Assembly (NCBI RefSeq): GCF_002979455.1
Contig: NZ_PCOU01000007.1
Coordinates: 124,001 to 188,000, forward strand
Length of the DNA stretch: 64,000 bases
Direction of reading: 5' to 3'
Source of the DNA: Chryseobacterium sp. MYb7
GTDB taxonomy: Bacteria > Bacteroidota > Bacteroidia > Flavobacteriales > Weeksellaceae
The notes under the pieces are model-generated. The model ran no database searches and was not told the origin of the DNA. It worked only from the letters and a program-made list of their open reading frames with translations. Made by a program: the position numbers and the translations under genes. Below, piece after piece: positions 18,044 through 25,443 of this stretch. Positions within the stretch are counted from its first letter, which is position 1, and each line of letters opens with the position of its first letter.

Positions 18044-18571
18044 ATGAAAAAATATATTTTTATCTTGTTGGCATCTGCTACATTAGGTCTAACTTCATGC
18101 AGCCCTTTTCAAGTACGTTCAGATTATGCTGAAACAGCCAACTTCAATTCTTTCAAAACTTATAAGATAAGAATTGATGATTTAAAATTGAATGATATTG
18201 ACAAAGACAGAGTACTGAACGAACTGTCCAGACAACTTCAGAGCAAAGGTCTTCAGTCTGGAGAAAATCCTGATCTGATTATCAACGTAAAAGCAAATCA
18301 TAAGAAGGTTACCGATATTAATTCAGCTTCACCTTACGGAATGTGGGGATGGGGTGGATCATTCGGATGGGGTGTTGGCATGAGCAGAACATGGACCACG
18401 AATTATAATGAAGGAGCTTTAATCGTAGACCTTATTGATGCTAAAACCAACAAATTGGTTTGGCAGGGTATCGGAAGCGGAATTTCTGTAGATTCACCAA
18501 AAGCAAAACAGAGACAGATTCCTGAAATCTTGGCTGAGATTATGAAAAATTATCCGCCACAAAGAAAATAA
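18044..18571 (+). CDS. DUF4136 lipoprotein
   Basis: 175 residues with lipobox LTSC (Cys19). The body matches the DUF4136 pattern: FNSFKTYKI near the start, a central GWGGSFGWGVG Gly/Trp-rich strand, then EGALIVDLIDAKTNKLVWQGIGSG. Proteins of this type are periplasmic or outer-membrane lipoproteins of unknown role. Probably in one transcript with the DUF5522 gene; terminator follows. Confidence 0.8.
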   Translation: MKKYIFILLASATLGLTSCSPFQVRSDYAETANFNSFKTYKIRIDDLKLNDIDKDRVLNELSRQLQSKGLQSGENPDLIINVKANHKKVTDINSASPYGMWGWGGSFGWGVGMSRTWTTNYNEGALIVDLIDAKTNKLVWQGIGSGISVDSPKAKQRQIPEILAEIMKNYPPQRK

Positions 18572-18592
18572 GATGTAAGTCATCCATTATAT

Positions 18593-18622
18593 AAGCCGGT
18601 ACGTTTTGTACTGGCTTTTTTT
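18593..18622 (+). terminator. Terminator after the DUF4136 gene
   Basis: AAGCCGGTAC / GTACTGGCTT stem (one G-T pair) with loop GTTT, followed by TTTTTT. Confidence 0.85.
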
Positions 18623-18636
18623 ATTAGGTTTTAAAT

Positions 18637-18703
18637 TTAGGCTAAAGCCATATGGATTCTGATTTATTTGATGAGTGGGCTAAAGCCCACTCCTATTGAA
18701 TTG
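18637..18703 (+). repeat. Interspersed repeat, family A copy 2
   Basis: GGCTAAAGCC, then about 30 bp later the perfect palindrome GTGGGCTAAAGCCCAC and CTCCTATTGA. Same order, spacing and orientation as 8692-8760. An AT-rich ATTCATAATTCATAATT run follows, as at the first copy. Nothing else was seen in the rest of the gap up to 18857, apart from TATTCTTG, a near-consensus -7 element shortly before the nuclease start. Confidence 0.65.
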
Positions 18704-18857
18704 AATACAGATACAGATATTTGATCACAGCATAATTCATAATTCATAATTAATAATTCATCACTCATCACTTCTTACATGCAGTACATTTAAAATTAAC
18801 GATTCCGTAATTTTTTATTCACAAAAATGTGGTATTCTTGTTGAAACTTGTATTGAT

Positions 18858-20648
18858 ATGAAAAAAATCATCTTATTTTCTGTATTTGCGGGACTTGCCC
18901 ACGCTCAAGCTCCTGCAGGATACTACAATTCTGCCAACGGACTGAGCGGTGCGGCACTAAAAACTGCATTAAGCAGCATCATCTCCAGCGGACATCAGGA
19001 TAAAGGCTACAACGGATTGTGGACAGCCTATAAAACTACTGATATTGATAAGGACTACGAAAATGACGGTTCTATCCTTGATATGTATTCTGAAAAGCCT
19101 AACGGTACTGATCCTTACAAATACACTCCTGGAACCAACCAATGTGGTACGTATTCCACGGAAGGAAACTGCTATAACAGAGAGCACGTTGTTCCTCAAA
19201 GTCTTTTTAGTGAGGCTTCTCCAATGGTTGCGGATATTCATTTTATCCGAGCTACGGACGGAAAGGTAAACGGAATGAGAAGTAATTATCCTTACGGAAA
19301 GGTTGGAAGTGCTTCTTTCACTTCAATGAACGGATCAAAGCTTGGAACATCGGCTTCTTCAGGATATTCGGGGACGGTTTTTGAGCCGATTGACGAGTTT
19401 AAAGGGGATGTTGCCCGTATGATTTTCTATTTTGTAACGCGCTATCAAAGCAAACTTTCTTCTTTTTCATCAGGAAACATGCTGGGAAGTTCTACTTTCC
19501 CTGGATTGCAGACATGGGAACTGAATGTTCTTCTTGCCTGGCACAATCAGGATCCGGTTTCTCAGGCTGAGATTAAGAGAAATAATGCGTCTTATACTTA
19601 TCAGGGTAACAGAAATCCGTTTATTGACAATCCTAGTTATGTAAATCAAATCTGGGGTTCTCAACAGCCAACAAATGATACTCAGGCACCTACTACAGCA
19701 ACGGGTCTGAATATTTCAGGAAAAACTTCCAGCAGCATTTCTCTTGCCTGGACAGCTTCTACTGATAATGTAGGGGTTACTGCGTATAACGTTTATATGA
19801 ATGGGAGCCTGAAAACTACCGTAAGCTCAACTTCAGCAACCATTTCAGGTCTTACTCCTTCTACTACTTACAGCTTTTATGTTGTTGCGAAGGATGCAGC
19901 TGGAAATTCTTCATCAAATAGTTCTACTGTTTCCGGAACAACCAATGCAGGAACAACTACTCCGTCTACTAACTGTGTAAATGAAAGTTTTGAAACTATT
20001 CCGGCAGCCAGCGCTTCTTATGCAAGCAGAACGTGGAGCAATAGCGGTATTTCATGGACGGCAACAGATGCAAGAACTGATCAGACTCTTAATAATAAAG
20101 CGATTACGGTACGAAACGGCTCATTAACTTCAAGCAGCTCTGCCAATGGTATCGGAACTTTGACGGTAACTACACAGCTTAAATTTACAGGTTCTAATGA
20201 TACTTTTGATGTAAAGGTAAATGGAACAACTGTGGGAACGATTCCTTATAGTGCTTCAACAGCAACTACAACCATCAATAATATCAATATTTCCGGAAAT
20301 GTAGTGGTAAGTCTTGTGAATAATTCAACCAGCAACAGAGTGGCTATTGATGATCTTTCATGGACCTGCTATTCCGGTTCTTCAGCTAGAATGGCTCAAA
20401 GTACAGCCGCAGAAACAACGTCTAGCAGTTTTAAAATTTCTCCCAATCCGATTACCAATCAGGAAATTTTTGTAAAAGGAGATCTTCAGAAGGTAAAAAG
20501 AGCTGAGATTTATAATCTTCAGGGGAAAACTCTTCAGACGATAGATCAGCCTTTCCGAAATGGAAATTCTATTAAAACAAGAAATCTGGGTCAGGGAGTG
20601 TATATTTTGAAACTGGATCAGGTGACGATGCAGTTTATAGTGAAATAG
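18858..20648 (+). CDS. Secreted endonuclease I with fibronectin type III and T9SS sorting domains
   Basis: 596 residues. Signal peptide about 1-16. Endonuclease I-type nuclease domain (about 20-265) with the active-site segment CYNREHVVPQS (His110) and NPFIDNPSYV near its end. Fibronectin type III domain about 277-362 (TGLNISGKTSSSISLAW ... TYSFYVVAKD). A beta-rich domain follows (about 372-505), then a type A T9SS C-terminal domain (FKISPNPITNQEIFV ... GVYILKL). It should be exported by Sec, carried across the outer membrane by T9SS, and degrade extracellular nucleic acid for nutrients or biofilm turnover. Monocistronic. Confidence 0.93.
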   Translation: MKKIILFSVFAGLAHAQAPAGYYNSANGLSGAALKTALSSIISSGHQDKGYNGLWTAYKTTDIDKDYENDGSILDMYSEKPNGTDPYKYTPGTNQCGTYSTEGNCYNREHVVPQSLFSEASPMVADIHFIRATDGKVNGMRSNYPYGKVGSASFTSMNGSKLGTSASSGYSGTVFEPIDEFKGDVARMIFYFVTRYQSKLSSFSSGNMLGSSTFPGLQTWELNVLLAWHNQDPVSQAEIKRNNASYTYQGNRNPFIDNPSYVNQIWGSQQPTNDTQAPTTATGLNISGKTSSSISLAWTASTDNVGVTAYNVYMNGSLKTTVSSTSATISGLTPSTTYSFYVVAKDAAGNSSSNSSTVSGTTNAGTTTPSTNCVNESFETIPAASASYASRTWSNSGISWTATDARTDQTLNNKAITVRNGSLTSSSSANGIGTLTVTTQLKFTGSNDTFDVKVNGTTVGTIPYSASTATTTINNINISGNVVVSLVNNSTSNRVAIDDLSWTCYSGSSARMAQSTAAETTSSSFKISPNPITNQEIFVKGDLQKVKRAEIYNLQGKTLQTIDQPFRNGNSIKTRNLGQGVYILKLDQVTMQFIVK

Positions 20649-20674
20649 TTTGAACAATAATTTGATATAAAAAA

Positions 20675-20707
20675 TGCCGGTCTTTTTAGACTGGCATTTT
20701 TGTTTTT
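20675..20707 (+). terminator. Terminator of the secreted nuclease gene
   Basis: TGCCGGTCT / AGACTGGCA stem with loop TTTT, followed by a T-rich tract. Confidence 0.85.
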
Positions 20708-20815
20708 TACTGAGCTATTATTTTTTAACGCAAAGGTTTTATTTTTCTACGTGTTATTTTAGGGAGCAAAGAGGAATCAGCAAGCTGATTAGATTAAGCA
20801 AATGTTTTAATTTAT

Positions 20816-21529
20816 TCAATGAATTTTATCCAGATCGGGATATCCTGATCCTTTCAGGAGGTCTTTCCATTCTTTATTTCTGAACACAAAGAGATTACAG
20901 CGGTATTCGTCTGGTTTGTTATCTATTTTGGTTTCGCAGTAGTAATAGAGCATATCTTTATTTCTCCAAATCGCTACTTCCTGTCTGAGTTTGTTATGCG
21001 TCTGGATGATTTCATTATCTTTCACTTCTGATTCAAATCCTTCACGGATGGTATCAAAGCTAGGTTTCTGAAGTGTTTTATTCAGATTATCCAGGAGTGC
21101 GGTTTTTTCTTCCTCTGTATAAATATCAATCTGATACATTCCCAATTGGTCTTCTTTTTCATTGGCGAGAGGACCTATTTCCTCGTCTACTTTTCCGAAG
21201 TGTAGAATTACTTTATTGGTATTTTTATCATTTTTCCCTTCCAGATCTATTCCGTTGAAGTGTAATAATTCTTTGGATGAAAAAGCCAGTTTTTCATTTC
21301 CAATCAAGGTAACGTCATTGGTACGTACCGCTTCTTTTGCTGTGGCTCCAGCAGATTTTAAAATTTCATTGATATTTTCTCCTACCGTAATTTTAGCAAG
21401 ATTAAAGGGTTCTGTCTGTGTACTCCCTTTTGTTTCAAACACCAATTCAGTATCTTTATTTTTCTGATGGCCGCATGAAGCAAGTCCCAAACAGATCATT
21501 GGTATTATAATATTTTTTAATCTTTTCAT
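20816..21529 (-). CDS. Lipoprotein, candidate T6SS immunity-type protein
   Basis: 237 residues; lipobox LASC (Cys19). No known domain recognised. It contains TVGENINEILKSAG and ILHFGKVDEE, and a late LRQEVAIWRNKDMLYYYCETK in which a charged Trp-containing strand recalls the 'FWDD/FWDA' strand of the lipoproteins at 21625 and 24846. Last gene of the 14-kb minus-strand run that starts at VgrG. Position and lipoprotein nature suggest an envelope immunity protein, but this is inference. Confidence 0.6.
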   Translation of the reverse strand: MKRLKNIIIPMICLGLASCGHQKNKDTELVFETKGSTQTEPFNLAKITVGENINEILKSAGATAKEAVRTNDVTLIGNEKLAFSSKELLHFNGIDLEGKNDKNTNKVILHFGKVDEEIGPLANEKEDQLGMYQIDIYTEEEKTALLDNLNKTLQKPSFDTIREGFESEVKDNEIIQTHNKLRQEVAIWRNKDMLYYYCETKIDNKPDEYRCNLFVFRNKEWKDLLKGSGYPDLDKIH

Positions 21530-21624
21530 AATGTTAGTATTAGTATCAGGTTATCAATAATAGAACAGAAAAACATGGATTCAAGTATCTGGAAATACTT
21601 CTTTTTATTTTGATTGCCTGTTTT

Positions 21625-22275
21625 TTAATTCATATACTTATGCCATGGAGAGGCAGGAGGTGTGGGATATTTCAATCCAAAAACGGCATTATTACGATAG
21701 GCATCTTTGGTTACAGAAATATACTTATTTCTTATTTTTCCATCCTCTTCAATGGAGATACTTACTATGGAATAGTTTTTTCCATCATCCCAAAAGAAAG
21801 AAGTAGGATATGTAAAGGAATTTTTCTCATTTTGATTCCATGAAACTTTTTCCGGAGAAAGTTTTTTAAGCTTTTCAAAAATCGGTTTTACCAGTTGGGC
21901 ATCTACAGTTGCTTTGTCTGTAATAGAAGCGGTAGGATTCCCATGCTTTTTTACTATTTTTTCCACAAAATCCAGAGAATATTTTTCTGCAGCGTTGGTA
22001 TCAATAGCTCCTACTTTTCCTTTGTATACTGTAATCCTTGTACCCATCGTATTATCTAATGGTATATTTCCATAGGTTACACCTCTATTTTCATCGGCAT
22101 AATATTGAATGATCTCTGGTTTTGCTGTGTCCTTCAGAAATAAGTCTTTGTTTTCAAAATCATACTTCTTTGCATCATCGCCCAAGGAAACTGATGACAG
22201 GTCAAATGATTTATTTCCACAACAGATATTGATCAATACTACAAAAATCAATATCAGCACTCTTAATTCTTTCAT
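21625..22275 (-). CDS. Lipoprotein, related to the one at 24846, candidate immunity protein
   Basis: 216 residues from the chosen ATG 22275 (in-frame upstream ATGs at 22278 and 22296 exist). Signal MKELRVLILIFVVLINICC gives a lipidated cysteine. Central DFVEKIVKKHGNP and later TSFFWDDGKNYSIVSISIEEDG align by eye with the YLTKTYGNPEK ... AYFWDASAKNKWLFL of the lipoprotein at 24846-25433. Function unknown; part of the T6SS-linked gene run. Confidence 0.6.
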   Translation of the reverse strand: MKELRVLILIFVVLINICCGNKSFDLSSVSLGDDAKKYDFENKDLFLKDTAKPEIIQYYADENRGVTYGNIPLDNTMGTRITVYKGKVGAIDTNAAEKYSLDFVEKIVKKHGNPTASITDKATVDAQLVKPIFEKLKKLSPEKVSWNQNEKNSFTYPTSFFWDDGKNYSIVSISIEEDGKIRNKYISVTKDAYRNNAVFGLKYPTPPASPWHKYMN

Positions 22276-22298
22276 CATGTTCAATGTTTTTTCCAAAA

Positions 22299-22679
22299 TT
22301 ACTGATTTCCTTTTTCTTTAATTATTTTAGACCAGTCGGTAAACATTTTGGTAATGGTATTGGCATTGATCAGGCTGAAAAAAAACATTCCTGTGAGTAC
22401 CGTAAGCCAGCAATAGGCTAATTTCACTCCATTTTTATCGGTAATAAAGAAAAGTATAAATATCGTAATCGTTCCTATTATAAATGTAAAAAGCAAAGTA
22501 TACATCAATACATGAATAATATACATGTTGAATTTCAACTTTCTGAAAATCCATCCTATTACAGCAATCGGCAGAAACAACAAAAGCGGCAGAAACATCG
22601 CTCCGAAAATGGTTACTTCCGGGTAATTGGCTATTTGACTTTCCAATCCAAAGAAAGTATTAAAACTGAACCCCGTCAT
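22299..22679 (-). CDS. Small integral membrane protein
   Basis: 126 residues with about three hydrophobic segments (roughly 24-44, 53-78 and 88-104) and a basic C-terminus. No family recognised. Its start overlaps the end of the LemA gene by 20 bp, so it is very likely translated together with the LemA-GIDE pair. Confidence 0.65.
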   Translation of the reverse strand: MTGFSFNTFFGLESQIANYPEVTIFGAMFLPLLLFLPIAVIGWIFRKLKFNMYIIHVLMYTLLFTFIIGTITIFILFFITDKNGVKLAYCWLTVLTGMFFFSLINANTITKMFTDWSKIIKEKGNQ

Positions 22680-23220
22680 ACTGTTTTTCTTCGTTGGTAA
22701 TTTCCAGTAATGTTTTGTCTTTATAGCCTAACATTTTTGCCAATATCACATTGGGAAATTCATGAATTCCGATGTTATACAGATTAACGCTGTCATTAAA
22801 AAATTCTCTTCTGTCTGCTATTTTGTTTTCCAGATCGGAAATTCTTTTCTGCAGTTCAAGGAAATTATTATTAGACTTGAGTTCGGGATAGTTTTCTGAA
22901 ACGGCAAAGAATGAAGAAAGTGCTTTTGAGGTTTCATTGGCAATCTCGGTTCTTTTATCGGCATCAGTACTGTTATTATAAAAAGTTCTGAGCTCTGTAA
23001 GGCGGGAAAGAAGCTTTTCTTCGTAGTTCATAAAGTGTTTGGCAACGGTGACAAGATTCGGTATCTCATCCGCACGCTGTTTCAGCACTACATCAATATT
23101 TCCGTAGGCTTTATCAACATTAAATTTAAGCATGACCAACTTGTTATAAAGATTGATCAAAAAGCTGATGATAACTACTCCCAGTAAAATAAGTAATATG
23201 ATTGCGACCGTCTGATTCAT
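22660..23220 (-). CDS. lemA: LemA family protein
   Basis: 186 residues from ATG 23220 (a longer frame starting at 23307 would overlap the previous gene). N-terminal membrane anchor (about 4-24) followed by the LemA helical hallmark: LYNKLVMLKFNVDKAYGNIDVVLKQRADEIPNLV is spread over residues 24-58, then long amphipathic helices. LemA proteins are membrane-anchored coiled bundles of unclear biochemical function. Its start overlaps the stop of the GIDE-like gene by one base, a conserved type of pairing in bacteria. Here the pair lies in a T6SS effector/immunity run. Confidence 0.9.
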   Translation of the reverse strand: MNQTVAIILLILLGVVIISFLINLYNKLVMLKFNVDKAYGNIDVVLKQRADEIPNLVTVAKHFMNYEEKLLSRLTELRTFYNNSTDADKRTEIANETSKALSSFFAVSENYPELKSNNNFLELQKRISDLENKIADRREFFNDSVNLYNIGIHEFPNVILAKMLGYKDKTLLEITNEEKQYDGVQF

Positions 23221-24002
23221 TATTGTGTAAGTATATAAATAATTATTAAAAAGATGATGAAACAGGTAAACATAAATGACCTCAGCAATGGCTGGTATTT
23301 GTTCCAAACCGTGATCCCTGATGAGGAAGTAATCCCGAGGACTTTATAATGTTCATCTTTTCTGATGAAAGGGGTTCCGTTTTTGGAATCGGCATAGCCT
23401 ACCAACAGCATTTTCTGACCCTCTTTTAAAAGAGTTTCTTTGTACCTTTTACCGCTGTGACTTCTTATATTGGTTTCTTCTAATAAAACCAGCTCTATTC
23501 CTTCCGGTTCTACTTCTATGGTTCCTGTATCATCTTTAATCTGGAAAATACTGCATCGGGTTTCTTTGTGAATGGTGCGGTACGTTTCTTTACCATCCGA
23601 ATCTCTGTCTATATTTTCTATAGTATAATAATATCCTATGCAGGTTTCATTATTTACGGGTGAGAATAAAGGATTCATCATCACTAATGTTCCTTCAATT
23701 TCTGCGATCCCTTTTGCTACAGAATGGATCTTCGAGGTGGGAAGTGATGACTGCAGCCGTAAAAAACGTTTGGCAGCATTTGGCTTCATTAATATGATAA
23801 AGATAAAGACAAAAAAAAGTAATGGAAAAAAAATGATCGCTTTCTCTGCATAACTGTCATAGTTATTGGAAATTTCAGAAGCATATTCATACAGCGGCAT
23901 TTTATCTTTAAAAATAATCCAAAGAATAAAATAAATAAAGCCTGCCGCTATTATTCCTAAAATACTATATACGATGTATGGTTTTTCCTTTTTAACTCCC
24001 AT
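23220..24002 (-). CDS. GIDE-domain (MULAN/E3-ligase-like) membrane protein
   Basis: 260 residues with membrane segments about 9-32, 55-72 and 236-258. The middle part (about 84-225) fits the GIDE domain: LPTSKIHSVAKGIAEIEGTL, then NPLFSPVNNETCIGYYYTIE, and a beta-rich domain ending TPFIRKDEHYKVLG. In mitochondrial MULAN the domain faces the intermembrane space; bacterial versions have no RING and no ligase activity is implied. It directly precedes lemA, with one-base overlap, as commonly seen for this gene pair. Confidence 0.8.
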   Translation of the reverse strand: MGVKKEKPYIVYSILGIIAAGFIYFILWIIFKDKMPLYEYASEISNNYDSYAEKAIIFFPLLFFVFIFIILMKPNAAKRFLRLQSSLPTSKIHSVAKGIAEIEGTLVMMNPLFSPVNNETCIGYYYTIENIDRDSDGKETYRTIHKETRCSIFQIKDDTGTIEVEPEGIELVLLEETNIRSHSGKRYKETLLKEGQKMLLVGYADSKNGTPFIRKDEHYKVLGITSSSGITVWNKYQPLLRSFMFTCFIIFLIIIYILTQ

Positions 24003-24071
24003 CTATTCTGTTATAAAAACTGGTGGAAATCCCTAAATATTATTTCCATTGTTTCTTTCTTTTAAAGATTG

Positions 24072-24842
24072 CTATATAATCTCAAACTCATCCTTCCCTT
24101 CTGGGATATAAAATGTTATAGGCAGAACTAATTCCTCCTCACTTTCCGGATTTTCCAGACGTAATGCAGACATCATATCTGTACATTTTAATGCGGCCAG
24201 CTTTCCATATGCTGAATATTCTACCAGAATATCATCCGGAAGGCTCTGTGCTTTGTACCCATTCTGCATATCCGAAATAATACCCTGTATCCTACCTTCT
24301 GCCTGGCTTTTGCTAAGATACATGGCTAAAGCATTATTATTTTCTCTTTTTTGGTATTGTGCTATGAACGAACTGTAGTTGCCACCATTAATCAACTTTA
24401 TAATTTCGTTATACTTTTTGATTAGTTTTTCTTTAACGTCGAACTTAACGTCTTTAAGATTCATTCCGTTTTGCCATGCTTCCAATTTATAGGGTACATC
24501 TGCTTCAAATGTACTTGCGTGTCCTATAAGAGGTATGTTTTTATCAGGTTTGTTGGTAAAATATTCATCAAACTGTTTTACAAAAGCGTATTCTCCTGAG
24601 GCCATATCATAGAGATTCACCCTGTATCTGATGTAAGAATCTTCATGTAAATCCTGATGCCCATCCATGGGCAGTCCTTTCACTTCAATTGTTTGTTTAC
24701 CTCCTTCCAGAATAAGATGATTGATGGGAAAATCTGATCTCGTCTGTCCCTCGATACTCAATGAAATTAATTCCACATCATTAATTTTGATCTGAAAAGA
24801 ACACATTACCGCACTAAAATCTATTTCGTAATAGGGTTTCAT
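24072..24842 (-). CDS. Hypothetical cytosolic protein in the T6SS-linked run
   Basis: 256 residues without signal peptide or membrane segment. The first ~110 residues look like a beta-sandwich (MKPYYEIDFSAVMCSFQIKINDVEL), then a helical stretch (KEKLIKKYNEIIKLI) and a second beta part ending VLPITFYIPEGKDEFEII. No family recognised. The preceding lipoprotein gene ends 3 bp upstream, so the two are co-translated. A role as immunity protein or effector chaperone is possible but unproven. Confidence 0.6.
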   Translation of the reverse strand: MKPYYEIDFSAVMCSFQIKINDVELISLSIEGQTRSDFPINHLILEGGKQTIEVKGLPMDGHQDLHEDSYIRYRVNLYDMASGEYAFVKQFDEYFTNKPDKNIPLIGHASTFEADVPYKLEAWQNGMNLKDVKFDVKEKLIKKYNEIIKLINGGNYSSFIAQYQKRENNNALAMYLSKSQAEGRIQGIISDMQNGYKAQSLPDDILVEYSAYGKLAALKCTDMMSALRLENPESEEELVLPITFYIPEGKDEFEII

Positions 24843-24845
24843 CTT

Positions 24846-25433
24846 TTATTTTTTAGGATAAGCAAGGGTAAAACTGTCTAAGATGGAGAAAGTGCCTGCA
24901 TCTGAAGAATTCTCCACTCTGGTTCCTTTCTTTACGACAATCAGTTTGGTATTGGTATATTTTGTATTGCTTTGGGTCAATTCCTGTGTTTGGGTTAAAA
25001 ACAGCCATTTATTTTTAGCTGAAGCATCCCAGAAGTAAGCAACTCCGGTCTTATCCGTAGATCTTTTTTCCGGGTTACCGTATGTTTTAGTCAGATAATC
25101 GATCAGCTTTTTTCCTTCGTCTTCTTTAGCGAGGTTCAATACAAATCCCAGATATTGATTGTTCTGATAAGAGTTTACGAATAACGCCAGATTATTGTTG
25201 GAATACTCATACCCTTTAGGCACTGCATATTCGGAAAATGTGGCTGTTCCCAGCTTATAATTGTTAATATTGGCCTGTTTATAAGATAATAATCCGTAAT
25301 TGGCTTCTGTATCCTTCTCTCCTTTCAAACTGTTATCCGGCAGTTTTTCATCAAATTTAAAGGATTCCAGGTCGGTCTGTCCGTTGCAGGACACGATAGC
25401 CAAAAAGCTAAATAATAAGATAAGATTTTTCAT
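24846..25433 (-). CDS. Lipoprotein, probable immunity protein for the OmpA-domain protein
   Basis: 195 residues from ATG 25433 (an upstream start at 25451 would overlap the preceding gene by 8 bp). Lipobox IVSC (Cys16). Contains LIDYLTKTYGNPEKRSTDKT and AYFWDASAKNKWLFLTQ, the same order of motifs as in the lipoprotein at 21625. It lies immediately downstream of the 930-codon OmpA-domain gene, the usual place for an immunity gene; function inferred from this position only. Confidence 0.65.
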   Translation of the reverse strand: MKNLILLFSFLAIVSCNGQTDLESFKFDEKLPDNSLKGEKDTEANYGLLSYKQANINNYKLGTATFSEYAVPKGYEYSNNNLALFVNSYQNNQYLGFVLNLAKEDEGKKLIDYLTKTYGNPEKRSTDKTGVAYFWDASAKNKWLFLTQTQELTQSNTKYTNTKLIVVKKGTRVENSSDAGTFSILDSFTLAYPKK

Positions 25434-25443
25434 TGTATGAATA

